NCBI GenBank assembly: GCA_051294375.1
Contig: CM119266.1
Span: 14,187,614-14,251,613 of the forward strand
Source of the DNA: Paraspadella gotoi
Lineage: Eukaryota; Chaetognatha
Direction of reading: 5' to 3'
DNA length: 64,000 nucleotides
Positions 38,434 to 49,800 of this stretch are shown in pieces (position 1 is the stretch's first letter; each line of letters opens with the position of its first letter). Made by a program: the position numbers and the translations under genes. The notes beneath the pieces were generated by a model. The model was given only the letters and a program-made list of their open reading frames with translations. It was not told the DNA's origin and did not search any database.

Positions 38434-39152
38434 ATGATCCGGTACCGGACCCGAGCCACGTCTCCTCCGAACCCGCGCCGGGCGCCGGATTCTCGGCGCT
38501 TCATCTCGTCCTAGCGGCGATCGCGGGATTCGCCCTCGGCGGCGTCACCTGCGTCGGTGTCCTCCTCTGCTGCCAGACGCAGCTGCGGCGCCAACAGACT
38601 CAAGCCGGCGCCCTGCACCACAACAACAACTCCAAAGCGTCTAATCTCTACGTGGCCACCCCTCTTCCCTTCGCCCCCTCCACTCCCAACATTCACAAAA
38701 ACTCCTTTCACACCAGCGTGAACGCCGGCGGCGGCGGCGGCTCTTCGAACAACGCCGGGAGCCACTACGTGAGCGCGGCGACGGCCAATCACCTCGCCAA
38801 CCATCACCACGCCCCGTCGAACCTCAACATCGGCGGCGGCGGCGTCGCCAATCACGTCGTCCCGGCGTCGACGAAACAATTCTCGTCGTCGACGTCGCCG
38901 CTCAACTCGAACGCGACCATGGCAAGAAATTTCTCCACGCTACCGTCTAGAAATGGATCGGAAAAGTCGTCGACGCGAAACGGAAGCGTCAACTGCGCCA
39001 CCATCAACCGGAACGGAACGCTCAACAGGAACGGGAGCATGTCCAAGCGAGACTGGACGCTGACGAAAGCGGACGTTAAGAAGAGAAACTCGTTGATGCA
39101 GCAACTCAACGCAGACAACATGAGGACGAACCTCAACTACGACGATTTGTAG
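38434..39152 (+). CDS. Sema5: Semaphorin-5 last exon: membrane helix and cytoplasmic tail
   Basis: Acceptor CCACCACAG; 239 codons to TAG at 39150-39152. Order: short stalk DDPVPDPSHVSSEPAPG, membrane helix AGFSALHLVLAAIAGFALGG continuing VTCVGVLLCC, basic stop-transfer QTQLRRQQTQ, then a tail rich in Asn, Ser and His with NRNGTLNRNG, ending RTNLNYDDL. The vertebrate counterpart has the same plan (DCAGFNLIHLV.., then CQHCQRQSQ). There is no kinase or GAP domain in the tail. This is the intact copy; A and B are frameshifted. Confidence 0.92.
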
Positions 39153-41700
39153 CCCTCGCTCAACAGTTCGGCGGAGCCCAGTGACCCCCCACTTTCCCTC
39201 CAGTCCCCTGGTATATCCCTTCAAAGACCCAGACCCATAGGGGGGCTACGTCCCGTCGGACGCGCCCTCTCGATCCTCGATCGGCCGGACCGAAAAAAAA
39301 AAAAAACAAAAGATTGAAAATCCGTCGGTCAACTTCTCTCAAAAGCCAAAATGTGTTATCTTTTTCTTACTTTCCTCCGTCACTTCATTTTTGTTCCCTT
39401 CTCCCTCACCCCATCCCGTTACTCAACATTCTGATAGGATATAAAATTTAAAAAGAAATTCACTAAATCGAAACAGTGATCAAGAGTACTTAAATTATTT
39501 TACTCCCCCTGTCCCTCTCTTACCCGCTCTCCTTACCTTTCCTTCGCAACCTCCGCTACGACAGGCGTAGACCAAAAAATAAAAACCCATAAAACCAAAC
39601 ATTCGACAATCGAGTTTCTCGAATTGAGAGCCAAGGGCTACGATGTCACTCCAAAAGTTGAAAGTATTCTCATACAGAATAGCGCCGTGTGGCACATGTG
39701 TGCGAGCGACGGATATTCAGCCTCGCGTGTCTGCTTTGAGGAAGAAATGAGACATCTACCCAAAAAAAAAAAAAAAATCCCCGCTCTTTTTTGGCGTTCC
39801 GTTCCCCGAGATCGAGAAGTCGTTGTAAACGCGATCGAAGACAAAAAAAAATTAAACAAAAGACCATCTCTAGGACATCGATTCGACGTAGCGCGAGATT
39901 TCTTCGTCATGGGCAACTACGAGAGACGCTCGTCAATTCTTTCTCTTCCCCCCTCTCCCCCCCCCCATCTCCCTTTCCCTTTCCCTTTCATTTTATTCGA
40001 GACACAAATCGAGATTACGAAAAAAATCACTCCCAAATTTTGTTCATTTACATTTCGGCCAAATGGAAAGAGATACAGACGCTCCGTGGAGGCCTTGTTG
40101 CTAGCGTGCCAGCGTGCAAAGAAGTTTATTCCGGTTTATGTTTTTCTCTTTATTTCTTTTCGCGCGCCGACCTTTCCTCCCGAGTCGAGACCCGTGCATT
40201 TCTACGCGCGCAATCGCTGATCGTTCGCAGGGAAGTGCAAGCGCGCTTTTTTTTTAAATTTTGGATCGCGCGTTTTTCTGTTTTACTTTTTTCTGGCGGA
40301 GGATACTATCTCTCTCGAGTGCTGGTTCACTTTTTCAGGGGGCATTATTTGAAGCCAGGCGGGTTCTAGAAATATCCGAATAAGAATAGCTTGTCATCCT
40401 TTTTTTCCTTATCCCATTATCCCATAATTCGTTGAAATTTAGTATTTTCGTTTCACAGCGATCCTTCTTCCTTCTCGTGTCATTATGATCTTTAATCCAA
40501 ATCTTTTATCTTTTGTTTTTCGTTGAGCGGCGAATGCACTGTAAAAAAAATATCAACCGGGTTTCGAACTAAAACTAAACATAAACATTAAACAATCATT
40601 ATCATAACATCAAATGATTAATTACCAATCTTAAATTAACGTTTTATTTGAAACGCCGCTTTCCGACTCTCAATAATTAACAGCCTTTATTCGAGGCTCA
40701 TGTTTAACAAAAGAAAACTTTTTTCGTTCAACCTTTGTTTCATCCCTCATCCAGTTTTCATGTCTTAAATGTACATATAAACTAATGCGTGTTCCTTAAT
40801 TTCCCCCAACATTCTGTGATCGCTCAATTAGCTAACAAACTGTATTCTTGAAAAAAATTTTGAAATTCTTCTTGCCTAATGTATTACGCGTCGGATATCG
40901 AGGATATTCAAGAGTGAAACTTGATTTTAAAAAATGATTATGAGTATCGTAAACTTTTAAAAAGCTACAATAATATCGTGGTAAAGCATATAAATCTTTG
41001 AAACAGAAAAACTCTTGGCCTCGAACATTATTGTTATAGCGTAAACTATAAAAATAATCGCCTTTCATTCTGTCTAGCCGAAGAATCACCATTGACGATA
41101 AATTATAAATTATTGACAATGTTTTGTTTCGTCTATTTCGTAATAGAAATCTACCTTGTTTTTATGTACCTTAATGCTTACTCATGTTTTCTTTTTTATT
41201 GTAAACAACTGTAAATTATTTGATAAGATTCTAATAGAAATATTAAATGTGAGAAACTTTAAATGTTTATTTTCGATTTAAAAATTTTTAGCGCAAAAAA
41301 TATAAGAATTTTGCTAATTTTCATTAAAAAAAAATAGTCGGAAAAATGTTTTCAAAAACAATGCCTAAAGCTAAACGGTATTCTTTTAATTAGTTCCTAA
41401 TTAAAGCAACTGACAACCATTTAGAGGTTAAATATAATAAAGCAGAGAGAAAAAAATGTATAGTGGTGCAACCACATTGTTTGAAATCGAGTCTAGTAGA
41501 ACAAGAACGGAACAACTCTTTTTGTCTCTCTCTCGCTCTCGCTCGTGACGTCACACGGCTGCCGGATTTCGAAAATTCTCAGAAATGTCTTCTTCATTCA
41601 GCAGCTCCAGTCCAGCGCTGGTTCTTTCCAGTTTTCAGCTCAGAAGGATATAATCTCCTGGATTTATTCTGATTTTTGGGAACTATTTGGAAAAAGTAAA
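39153..41700 (+). other. Semaphorin 3' UTR and intergenic spacer
   Basis: Pyrimidine-rich sequence after the stop, then A/T-rich DNA from about 40380. A frame at 39624-40220 shows no recognisable domain and runs through homopolymers, so it is not called. No clear poly(A) signal can be fixed. Confidence 0.5.
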
Positions 41701-43928
41701 ATGTTTTCTAAATGGCACCACTGCCGACCAACTTTCAGCGAAACTGGTACGTGATTCTTATTCTAAGCTAATTAATAAGACAATAGGTAAAGTAATATTT
41801 TTGGTATATATATCTCCATAGTTCAAACTTTAATTTATCGAATATTTCCAAATTGAGTCGTTGATTAGTTTTTCAATTAAAACTTTGTCCTCATTGGTAC
41901 GGATGGGAGTAGCAGTCAACGTAATGGTTTCTTGTTTTAGGACTATGTTTTGCAATTTTAGCTACTTTAAATAATAAATATTGACGTGGGCCGATACTAT
42001 AGGGCCTATAGGGCATCCCCGAACCTCCGTAAATGTTAATGAGTTTTTTCATGATTTTCGTATGACTTATTACGCAAAAGCCGTTCCTATTGTTTTTTTG
42101 GTATCAGGCTCTCGATACGTGGTCCTCGTCGGTGACGTACGCGCTGGAAAATCGACGCTAACAGAGAAGTTAACGAACGTGCCTTGTCTCAAGTCCGATC
42201 AGAGTCGTAGTTTCACCACAAACTCGGACATTTTCCGAACCGCCGATGGAATGTTGGAGATTTGCGACACTCCCGGAACTAACCCGCTGGAGGACAAGTT
42301 CACACACAACATTTGGATCGCGCAAGCTTTCAACAGGTTCGATTTAGGAAGATTCGCATGTTAGTGACTGTTAATACTAGAACGATGAACCAATACGTAT
42401 CACGTAACGACTTCCTTCTGCAAAATCCGAAAATTCTGGCCTTGTTTGATATTTGGCAAGAAGTCTTTAGTTATCTTTATTTATATGAAATTGGTACAAC
42501 CAATATAAAAATTATCCATTCATTTAATAAATAAGCTATCTTGCCCCTGACTTTGGACAGGCTTCGGTGGTTTAAGGCCTCCATCACTCTTACAAGATAA
42601 TGACATTGTCATAGCAGGTCCCTGCAAGCTGTAAATCAAGACTCTCTCAGTCTTGTTTATGCACACCCTAAGTACCTGGCTTCTTCTTCTTCAATGAAGT
42701 GTATTGTGAAATTGTATGGTGAAATTTATATGTAGAATATTATGTATTGAATTTAAACATTCCAGAAAACCGGTCTCGCTCCTTCTGATCGTGGTCAAGG
42801 CCGATCGCGGCATCTCAAACGTCATCGACTCCGTAACCAAATACGCAGAGGGATTTTTCGACATTTTTCACATCCTCGGCGTCTGCGTCACTCACATGGA
42901 CGACGACGGCATCACGTGGACTGAGGGCAATTTTAAAGAGGTGAGGTTTGAGGTGATGGCGTCATGACCACTTTAATTAGCATCTTTAATGTTAATGTTA
43001 GCTTTAATGTTAACCTAATGTCAGAGCAAATTCGCGTGACAGGCCCTCTCCGAATTGGGACTGGAGTCCGTTATCTTCTCGTCGAGTACCTCAACAGGCG
43101 ACGACCTTCGCCGGGACGTCGAGGCCATCTGCAGCCGTAAACCCGAGGACGTCTCCGTCGACAGCGAAAACTTCTTCAAGTTCTTTAAACTCAACGATAG
43201 CAACTTCAAGTTGCTGCATTCCGTGCGCAAGGAGGTGCAGAGGCTCGAGATGGTCATACGAAAGTTCCAAGACATTTACGGAATGCGGGAAGGCAAGAAA
43301 GTTTTTTACCTTTGACCATATTATTTATTGAAACCTTCATAGTTTATACGTATAGCTGAATAGATTTAAATTTTAAATTTCATAAAACTCTAGATTCTGA
43401 TTCTTCCCAACTGGACCTACTTTTCGAGTTTGCCCTATGGATGCGCGCGTGGATTTTAGGTGCTCAATGTCGCGTCTCTGCCGACACCTCTTATGTCAAA
43501 GGACCAGAAAAAGCGTCGGAGGCAGGCCATTTGACAAACCTGACAAATCAGTTGACGGATGTTTTGATGGAATTATGGACGGAAATCGAAACTTTTTCTG
43601 ATATCCGGTAACTTAAAAATTGATAAATTTCATTACGTATCTTCATATAAAAACATTTATGAATACTTTTTTAGAGACGACAGTTTCCGAAAGTGTCCAC
43701 ACTGTGGCAAGATTTGGGCAAAATCCAATGAATGCGATTTGTACTGCTGGGAAGGTTCCAGATGTATAGGTAATTCGACGTACGAACGCGAACAAATGTT
43801 CAATTTATGCCGCCAGATTAAGAACGATGCGGACGAGGGGTTGGTACTGGTAGGCGAAACTGGATCTTTCGTTTTTCGTTGGACGGACTCCTCTTCTAAG
43901 TTAGAGATTGATTCAATCGGGCCAAATA
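41701..43928 (+). CDS. AIG1-like P-loop GTPase with C-terminal cysteine cluster (3' end at gap)
   Basis: Exons 41701-41746, 42108-42336, 42766-42940, 43043-43292, 43394-43607 and 43675-43928, with all joints phase-compatible. The start MFSKWHHCRPTFSET runs across the first intron into GSRYVVLVGDVRAGKSTLT. P-loop GDVRAGKST at residues 24-32, DTPG at 69-72 (G3), VTHMD as G4 and IFSSST as a possible G5. After a helical segment (RKEVQRLEMVIRKFQD..) comes a cysteine cluster: FRKCPHCGKIW, then NECDLYCWEGSRC, like an IBR or zinc-ribbon pair. It probably binds GTP in the cytoplasm; no function is known to me. Intron 4 seems to use a GC donor (GAAG|GCAAGA). The 100-N gap at 43929 cuts the frame; sequence beyond it may or may not be the same gene. 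Confidence 0.7.
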
Positions 43929-44028
43929 NNNNNNNNNNNNNNNNNNNNNNNNNNNNNNNNNNNNNNNNNNNNNNNNNNNNNNNNNNNNNNNNNNNNNNNN
44001 NNNNNNNNNNNNNNNNNNNNNNNNNNNN

Positions 44029-46339
44029 ACGAAGATGACGAAGACGACAAGCTTAATGCCACCGCTTCCTTTAAAAGTTTCAAACCTAGACATAACGATC
44101 GAGGATGCAAAAATCGTTTGGATTGGAAAGACATGGCTCCGTCCAAAGTTCCTCAAGAGTTTGAAGTCGCCGAAGATGCCATGGAGGTGAGCGGCAATTA
44201 TGTTTCAGACGAAAGAGACACAAAGAACAAAGGAAGAGATACAGTGATCAATACAGGTCGCGCTGTCAACGGCGCTACTGCTGCAAGATATAGAAACTTT
44301 TCAGCAGATCATTACTCCAGTAGAAAGGTATCGGGCCTTACAAATATGGGCTGGGAATCTACGTTTAGAAAAGAAATGTATTCGTGCTGGCTTTCGAGGA
44401 TACCGCTTGTTGCTACTGCAGAGCCTTCTGTTAATTATCGTAAAACAAGTGATGCTGATGCTGGATTGACAAAGAGTACCCATGTTTCCACCTTAACCCG
44501 AGCTAACAAAAGTTATGATAGAAGCATATATACTAGTCCGGAAACACATGGCAGCATTGGTCGCGCCCCTTTTGATGATTGTGTAAAAAGTAATCGATTC
44601 TGGAGTAAGGCTGCTTCCGAAGGTGATAAAGTCATTACTGATGAAAAAAACAAAGCTTATCTAAGCAGAAAGAATCTTACTTTGCCGATTCATAGTGAAA
44701 GACGCAATGCGAAAGATCCGAGAGAAGAATCACCTGATCATGTGAACCGTATGAGAAGTTTGTCAGAAGATGTTGAAATCAATAATGCCCAACAAAACCA
44801 AAACTATTTGAGCCACAAAAATTGTAATTTGGCCACTCATGGTGAAAGAAGCGCCATAACAGAAGAATCGTCTAAACGTGTAAAGGGTATCCCGTTTAAT
44901 AGTGAGGCTCGATCTGAAGATTTTAAACTAAATATTGATGGTCTTGCTAACTCGAAATATGGTGATTCCGATTCAACCTGTAAAGTTCTTGAAAAAGAAA
45001 ATTTGAGTGAGCACAAAAATAATTTGAGAAGCTCTTTGACGATTCTCACACATGGGATCAGCAGTTCATCCAGCTTCGATAAAACTTCAAGCCCTGTTTC
45101 TATAAGCCAAGTCGAAAGTTTTAAAAGTAATATGAACGATTTCGTAGGCGAAGTAACGGTCAATATAGCCAACAATATTGAATACGATACACATAATATT
45201 TCTGGGGCCATCAGTAAAAGTAATTGTCACCCCAACCAGCCTAAAAATGGTCGCCTTGAAACCGACCGCGAGGCTTATTCAAAAAGCGACTTCCCTTATG
45301 ATTTCAATGATCATCGTAATCATCATAGAAATGCCGATCCCCTTTCTGAATCTTTCGATAAACCTTCCACAAGTGGCGGCCCAATCAAAGGTTCAAGAAC
45401 GTCAAACTATGAAAGTCAAACTGTAAGCTACGAAAATGGCATAGATAGAGAGATAGAAAGCTGGAAAGCGGCAAGAAGCAGTTTTAACATCGAGAGACTA
45501 AATTCAGGAAAAAATAATAATTATGTCGAACCGAGCAACCAAGTTGTTAAATTTTTATTTGTTACGAGATAGTCTCTCGGTTGTTTGATGCCCTTTTTAT
45601 TATTGAATTCGTATTTTGTTGCTTACGAAGTATCTGATTGATCAAGTATTTTAAAAGTTGCTCTCTGATTGGTTAGTCCTTATGATTGTACCTTAACCAA
45701 AGATATAAAAGAGATGTGCTTACCTAAAACTAAGAGGATAAGTTACCAATGATTCGTGACAGTCGGTAAGCATTTAAAATGATATTTTGTAATTTTATGG
45801 TTAAGCTTAAAGTTGACTATTTTTAATAAGTTCTTATTTTTTTGTATCTTTAGAAATAGTCTCCCTTCTACTTGCTTCACGTCTCACGCTCATGTTATGT
45901 CTACTACAATAAATATTACTAAATTTACATTCTTCGAATCTTTATAAATAAATAGCAAGTCAGAAAACACTAGCTCGCTCACGGCGTTACGGTAAAATCC
46001 TCAATACAAGTTAATAATAATATTAATAATATTGATAGAAGGCTCACTGCACCGAGAGAAAAAGAAGTGGCTGCAAGTAGTTGCAATAACAAAAATAGTT
46101 CCAAAACTTTTTACCGTGATCGAAGCCCAAATCATGATAGGCTTGATCGCGGAATCAGCGATCAACGAACGAGAAACATTTCTTACACTCGTCGCCCTGT
46201 CAGCAGTTATTCATGCGCTTCTCACGGAACCATCCTAAATTTGAGAACACAAGATGGTAACAACACGAGCACACCTTTTTATGAGAGGTGTAATGAGATA
46301 ATTGAACGAATAGAACGGTTATTGTCGTTTACAAAGTAG
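44029..46339 (+). CDS. Ser/Asn/Arg-rich, probably disordered protein (5' end in gap)
   Basis: Open frame from the gap edge to 45572, starting EDDEDDKLNATASFKSF, then polar low-order sequence to SWKAARSSFNIERLNSG, followed by a second exon of the same character at about 46020-46339 (DRRLTAPREKEVAASS to FYERCNEIIERIERLLSFTK, stop 46337-46339). An AATAAA lies at about 46394. The donor of the first part and acceptor of the second are not fixed. A weak internal duplication is seen: KAYLSRKNLTLPIHSERR against QNYLSHKNCNLATHGERS. There is no membrane helix or catalytic motif. It could be the C-terminus of the GTPase gene upstream, since only the 100-N gap separates them, or a separate gene. Confidence 0.55.
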
Positions 46340-46441
46340 GTTAAATTATTTACAATTAATTACTAAGTAGATTGTGTATCAAAAATTTCAAGAATAAAAC
46401 ATTGTGATATAAATCCTTTCCTTTCGTTGTTTGGGACGATT

Positions 46442-46611
46442 AGAGACAGTTTGAGTTTAGTTTTGACAACGATTTTTATTTAATTCAAAACAGACATGTT
46501 TCGGCTTCATTCAAGCCTTCATCAGCGTTGATGAAGGCTTTGAAATGAAGCCGAACATGTCTGTTTTGAATTAAATAAAATCGTTGTCAAAACTAAACTC
46601 AAACTGTCTCT
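46442..46611. repeat. 170-base palindromic (fold-back) element 1
   Basis: Ends are perfect mirror images: 'agagacagtttgag' at 46442 and 'ctcaaactgtctct' at 46598-46611. The arms pair over about 80 bases with a short centre near 46527. Each arm contains 'gacatgtttcggct', or a degraded version of it. It lies between two genes, just after the poly(A) region of the 44-46.3 kb gene. Confidence 0.9.
46493..46527 (-). ncRNA. Hammerhead ribozyme-like motif in element 1
   Basis: On the minus strand: CTGATGA (46525-46519), stem II GGCTT/AAGCC with loop GAATG, then GAAAC AT GTC with a minimal stem III (A-U, C-G), cleavage expected after GTC at 46493. Stem I can form four pairs (AACG with TGTT). All core positions of a hammerhead are present. 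The mirror copy on the plus strand (about 46528-46562) reads TTGATGA and GAAC, so it has lost two core bases. Short stem III hammerheads of this sort are known from Penelope-like retroelements. Confidence 0.65.
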
Positions 46612-46878
46612 AAAGAATAAAACAGTAAAATTCTAAATATATATGATATTTAATCCACTTAATAATTTTAGACTAATAATGTGCCTACAATTCTGCTTTA
46701 AATGTAAAAAAGCATCAAACGAAAAATAATACATTTGTTGATTTGTTTTTGTTGTTTTTTTTTTGTTTTTTTATGCTTCTGTTGCTTATGCCATGTTATG
46801 GTATTTAAAAATTAATTATTTTGTTTCACTTACTTTTCATTCCCTTTTTTTTTCTGTAAAGGAAAGGAGAAAAACAAC

Positions 46879-49800
46879 ATGAATAACAAAAATTCGAGCC
46901 ATTGGCTGTTGTCAAAGGTAAAACGAGAAAAAGCAATTCCCTTAAATTATAAAAATAGAATTTCCCGTATTGACTTCCCTCATATATCAAAAAGACGATT
47001 AAAAATTAGTAATTTTGTGTTTTCAAATGTGGCTTTTAATGAAATTGGTACAACCAATATAATTAATATAATTAATTTTAGAAAACATTTTGTTATCATT
47101 GTTTCTTTTGAAGCAAAAAAGCAACTTCTCGCTCGCTCTAGCAATGCCAAGAAAAAACAAATGGCTACGACGAGTAGGATCGCAAACTGGCAATTAGACC
47201 TGACGAGAATACGAGCTCCCAAACTTTGGGCCAAAGTATTCAAATTAAGATTATTTCAAGAATGCTCTGTCATTTTTAATTCTGGTGACGGCGCAAATGA
47301 TGCCGCCCATCATAACGAACATTTATCATTGCAACTGGACCAGATAGTTTCATCCTAAAAAAAAAACCTTTAACCAATTCACACAACAATTAACTTTTTA
47401 GAGTTGTAATAATTTAGGTAAAACGAAAATTTTCGTAAAATAAAAATTTAATTCATATAAAATTGGACATGTTTCGGCTCAGTTTCGAGCCTTCATCAGC
47501 GTTTGAAAAAAACCACAAAAACTCGAAACTGAGCCGAAACTCCAATTCTATCTGAATTAAATTGTTGTTTTACGAAAATTTTCGTCTCACCTAAATCTAA
47601 ACAAACAACAAAAAGAAAGGCTTAACACAGAGTTGTAATAAGAAAATGATTAATTTAGCGATTCAGGTGACATTTTTCCAAGTTAATAGCTCTTGTAAGA
47701 ACCCGTTCTACCATTTTTTTTTCTGTTTTAGTTAGCAGCGCTAAGCTTTGTCGTTTTTACACAAGAGGTTCACTATTTAACGCCCGACGAAGTCTCGATC
47801 CAGGACGACGATTACGACGACGAGAATGAAGGCGGAAAGACGACCCACGTTTGTTCGGACAGAACACCGGGTAGGTTCGCGCACCCGACTGGACATTATC
47901 CTTGGTCGTCGTAGTTTTTTTCCTAAATTCCCCTTTGATTAGGTTTGATTTACAGTCATGAAAATATCACCAGTTCCCACATTGTAATCGCTTCGAAAGA
48001 AACGTCCATGTCTTCGGGCAAATGGTTCGAGGTATACCGTTTCTGTTAAATTTATTTGGTAGTAACAAACTATTTAAAATAGTTTAAACCTATTATTACC
48101 GCTAGGGTTTCGGCGCCGGCAGAAAACGTCACGGGCCAGATTCCGAATTGACCTTTTGTTCGATCGTGTTTTCGCCGGCGCCGCCCGCCACGAGTCTCCT
48201 CCTCGCCGTCGAATCGTATTCACATCCGTGTCCGAATCTTTTGTTCATTTGCGCAGCCGACGTGCACCCGAAAGGTGGCGGGTTTTCGTTCGTTGTTAAC
48301 ATTGTGGATATTGTATATCTAAATTATACTTTGTGATAGATCATGACGCGAAGTCCGACGGTCCCTTTCTCTGTTTCGCACAAACCGGCGATTATATCGA
48401 AACTCGATTCAAATATCCGGAGTGTGACAGAGAGTCAGTCCTTAGTTAACTCATAAATTGTTTTATTAATTCATAGTAATTAACGATTCTTCTTCGAGGA
48501 TCACTAACCTGACCTACAAATCGGTGGAACGTCGTTACCTCGTACTTCAGTACATCGTCTTTAAGGAAGTTCCGCTCAATCTCGTGGTCAAAGTCACGGC
48601 TTATGTGAACGAGAGGTCGTCTTCCGAAAGCTCTTGGTTGGATTTTCTGAGGCCGTTCTAGTGAAATCGTTCAGGGATTTTCACTACCTTTGAATCTTTT
48701 TGATTGCAGTAATGGAACTGAAGAACCGGTCAAAGAACATGGGGCTTTCAATCAATCAACAGAGGTTGCATTGCAATCATTTTGAATAAAAGTTATTTTA
48801 ATTATGTTTATACTGTACTATTTGTAATCAACATGTAACTTTACCAGGTCGCAACGAGAACTGATATTTTTGAACCACAAAATCCGGTAAAGCCGCGTGA
48901 TGGTGCCTTCTTTGCCGACAATGATACGGCACCTTCGGCGAGCAACATCCGGGTGTCGACATTGAATGCGTCGCGACAACTACAAGACGAATATAACGAA
49001 ACGTCATCAAGCCAATCTTTGTCGAAGTCGTCGCTATCGTCTTCAATGTCATCCTCCTCTAAAGCGGAGCACTCCCTCTTAACTTTACATGACCGTGCAA
49101 CACAGATAACGAATTCCACAACGCCTTCAAGTATTAGTAACGGCACGGCGGCGCCCTCCACGCTGTCCGCTTCTCCTTCATCCACGCCCTGGTCGGGCTT
49201 TTGGTGCGCGGCCAATAGAATCTGCATCGAGCCGCGCCTCGTTTGCGACGGGAAGGACGATTGCTTGGACGGTGGTACGGACGAGAAAGGTTGTCTGCCA
49301 GAGACGACGACGACGATGGTGACGACGACGTCGAAGGTCGAAGTAACAATTAAACCCGAAGTCGTCGTCAAGACTTTGAAGTCTGAAGAAAGTGAAACGA
49401 AAATCTTACAAGAGGTGAAAGATTAATACGTAAAAAGAGGATTGTAAAGATTTTAGTTTATGATTGAAACAAAACGCGGTGTAATGAGCTCCTACTAGAA
49501 ACAATGAAACCAACGACCACTTTTTCTTCAGAGCGGCGACAGCGAGACCAAAGACAGGGACGATTTTGTGTCGTGGAAAGGAAACGTTAACGATATCGAT
49601 CTTGAAGTGAGAGGAGAGCGCCGAATGGTAGCTTGGAATTTATTAATTAAGTGATGATAAAAAAAAATTAAAAGAATTATAAGCAGTGATCTCATTCCTT
49701 CACTTCCTTATTCCGCAGTTTGAAATAACACATGAGCATGATTTACAATATTAAAGTTCACAGTCCCTGAGCTTCGGGTCAGACTGTCACAGGCGGGTTA

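Noticed and set aside
39624-40220. 198-codon frame after the semaphorin stop (also in copies A and B)
   Set aside because: Its presence in three copies only reflects the repeated segment. It reads through poly-A/poly-C runs and the translated microsatellite-like part, has no recognisable domain, and the frame differs among copies.
46918-47358. Open frame continuing past exon 1 of the receptor gene
   Set aside because: It starts with the real exon 1, but a donor GTAAAA at 46918 joins in phase to the signal-peptide exon at 47732. The continuation is A/T-rich intron with no family match.
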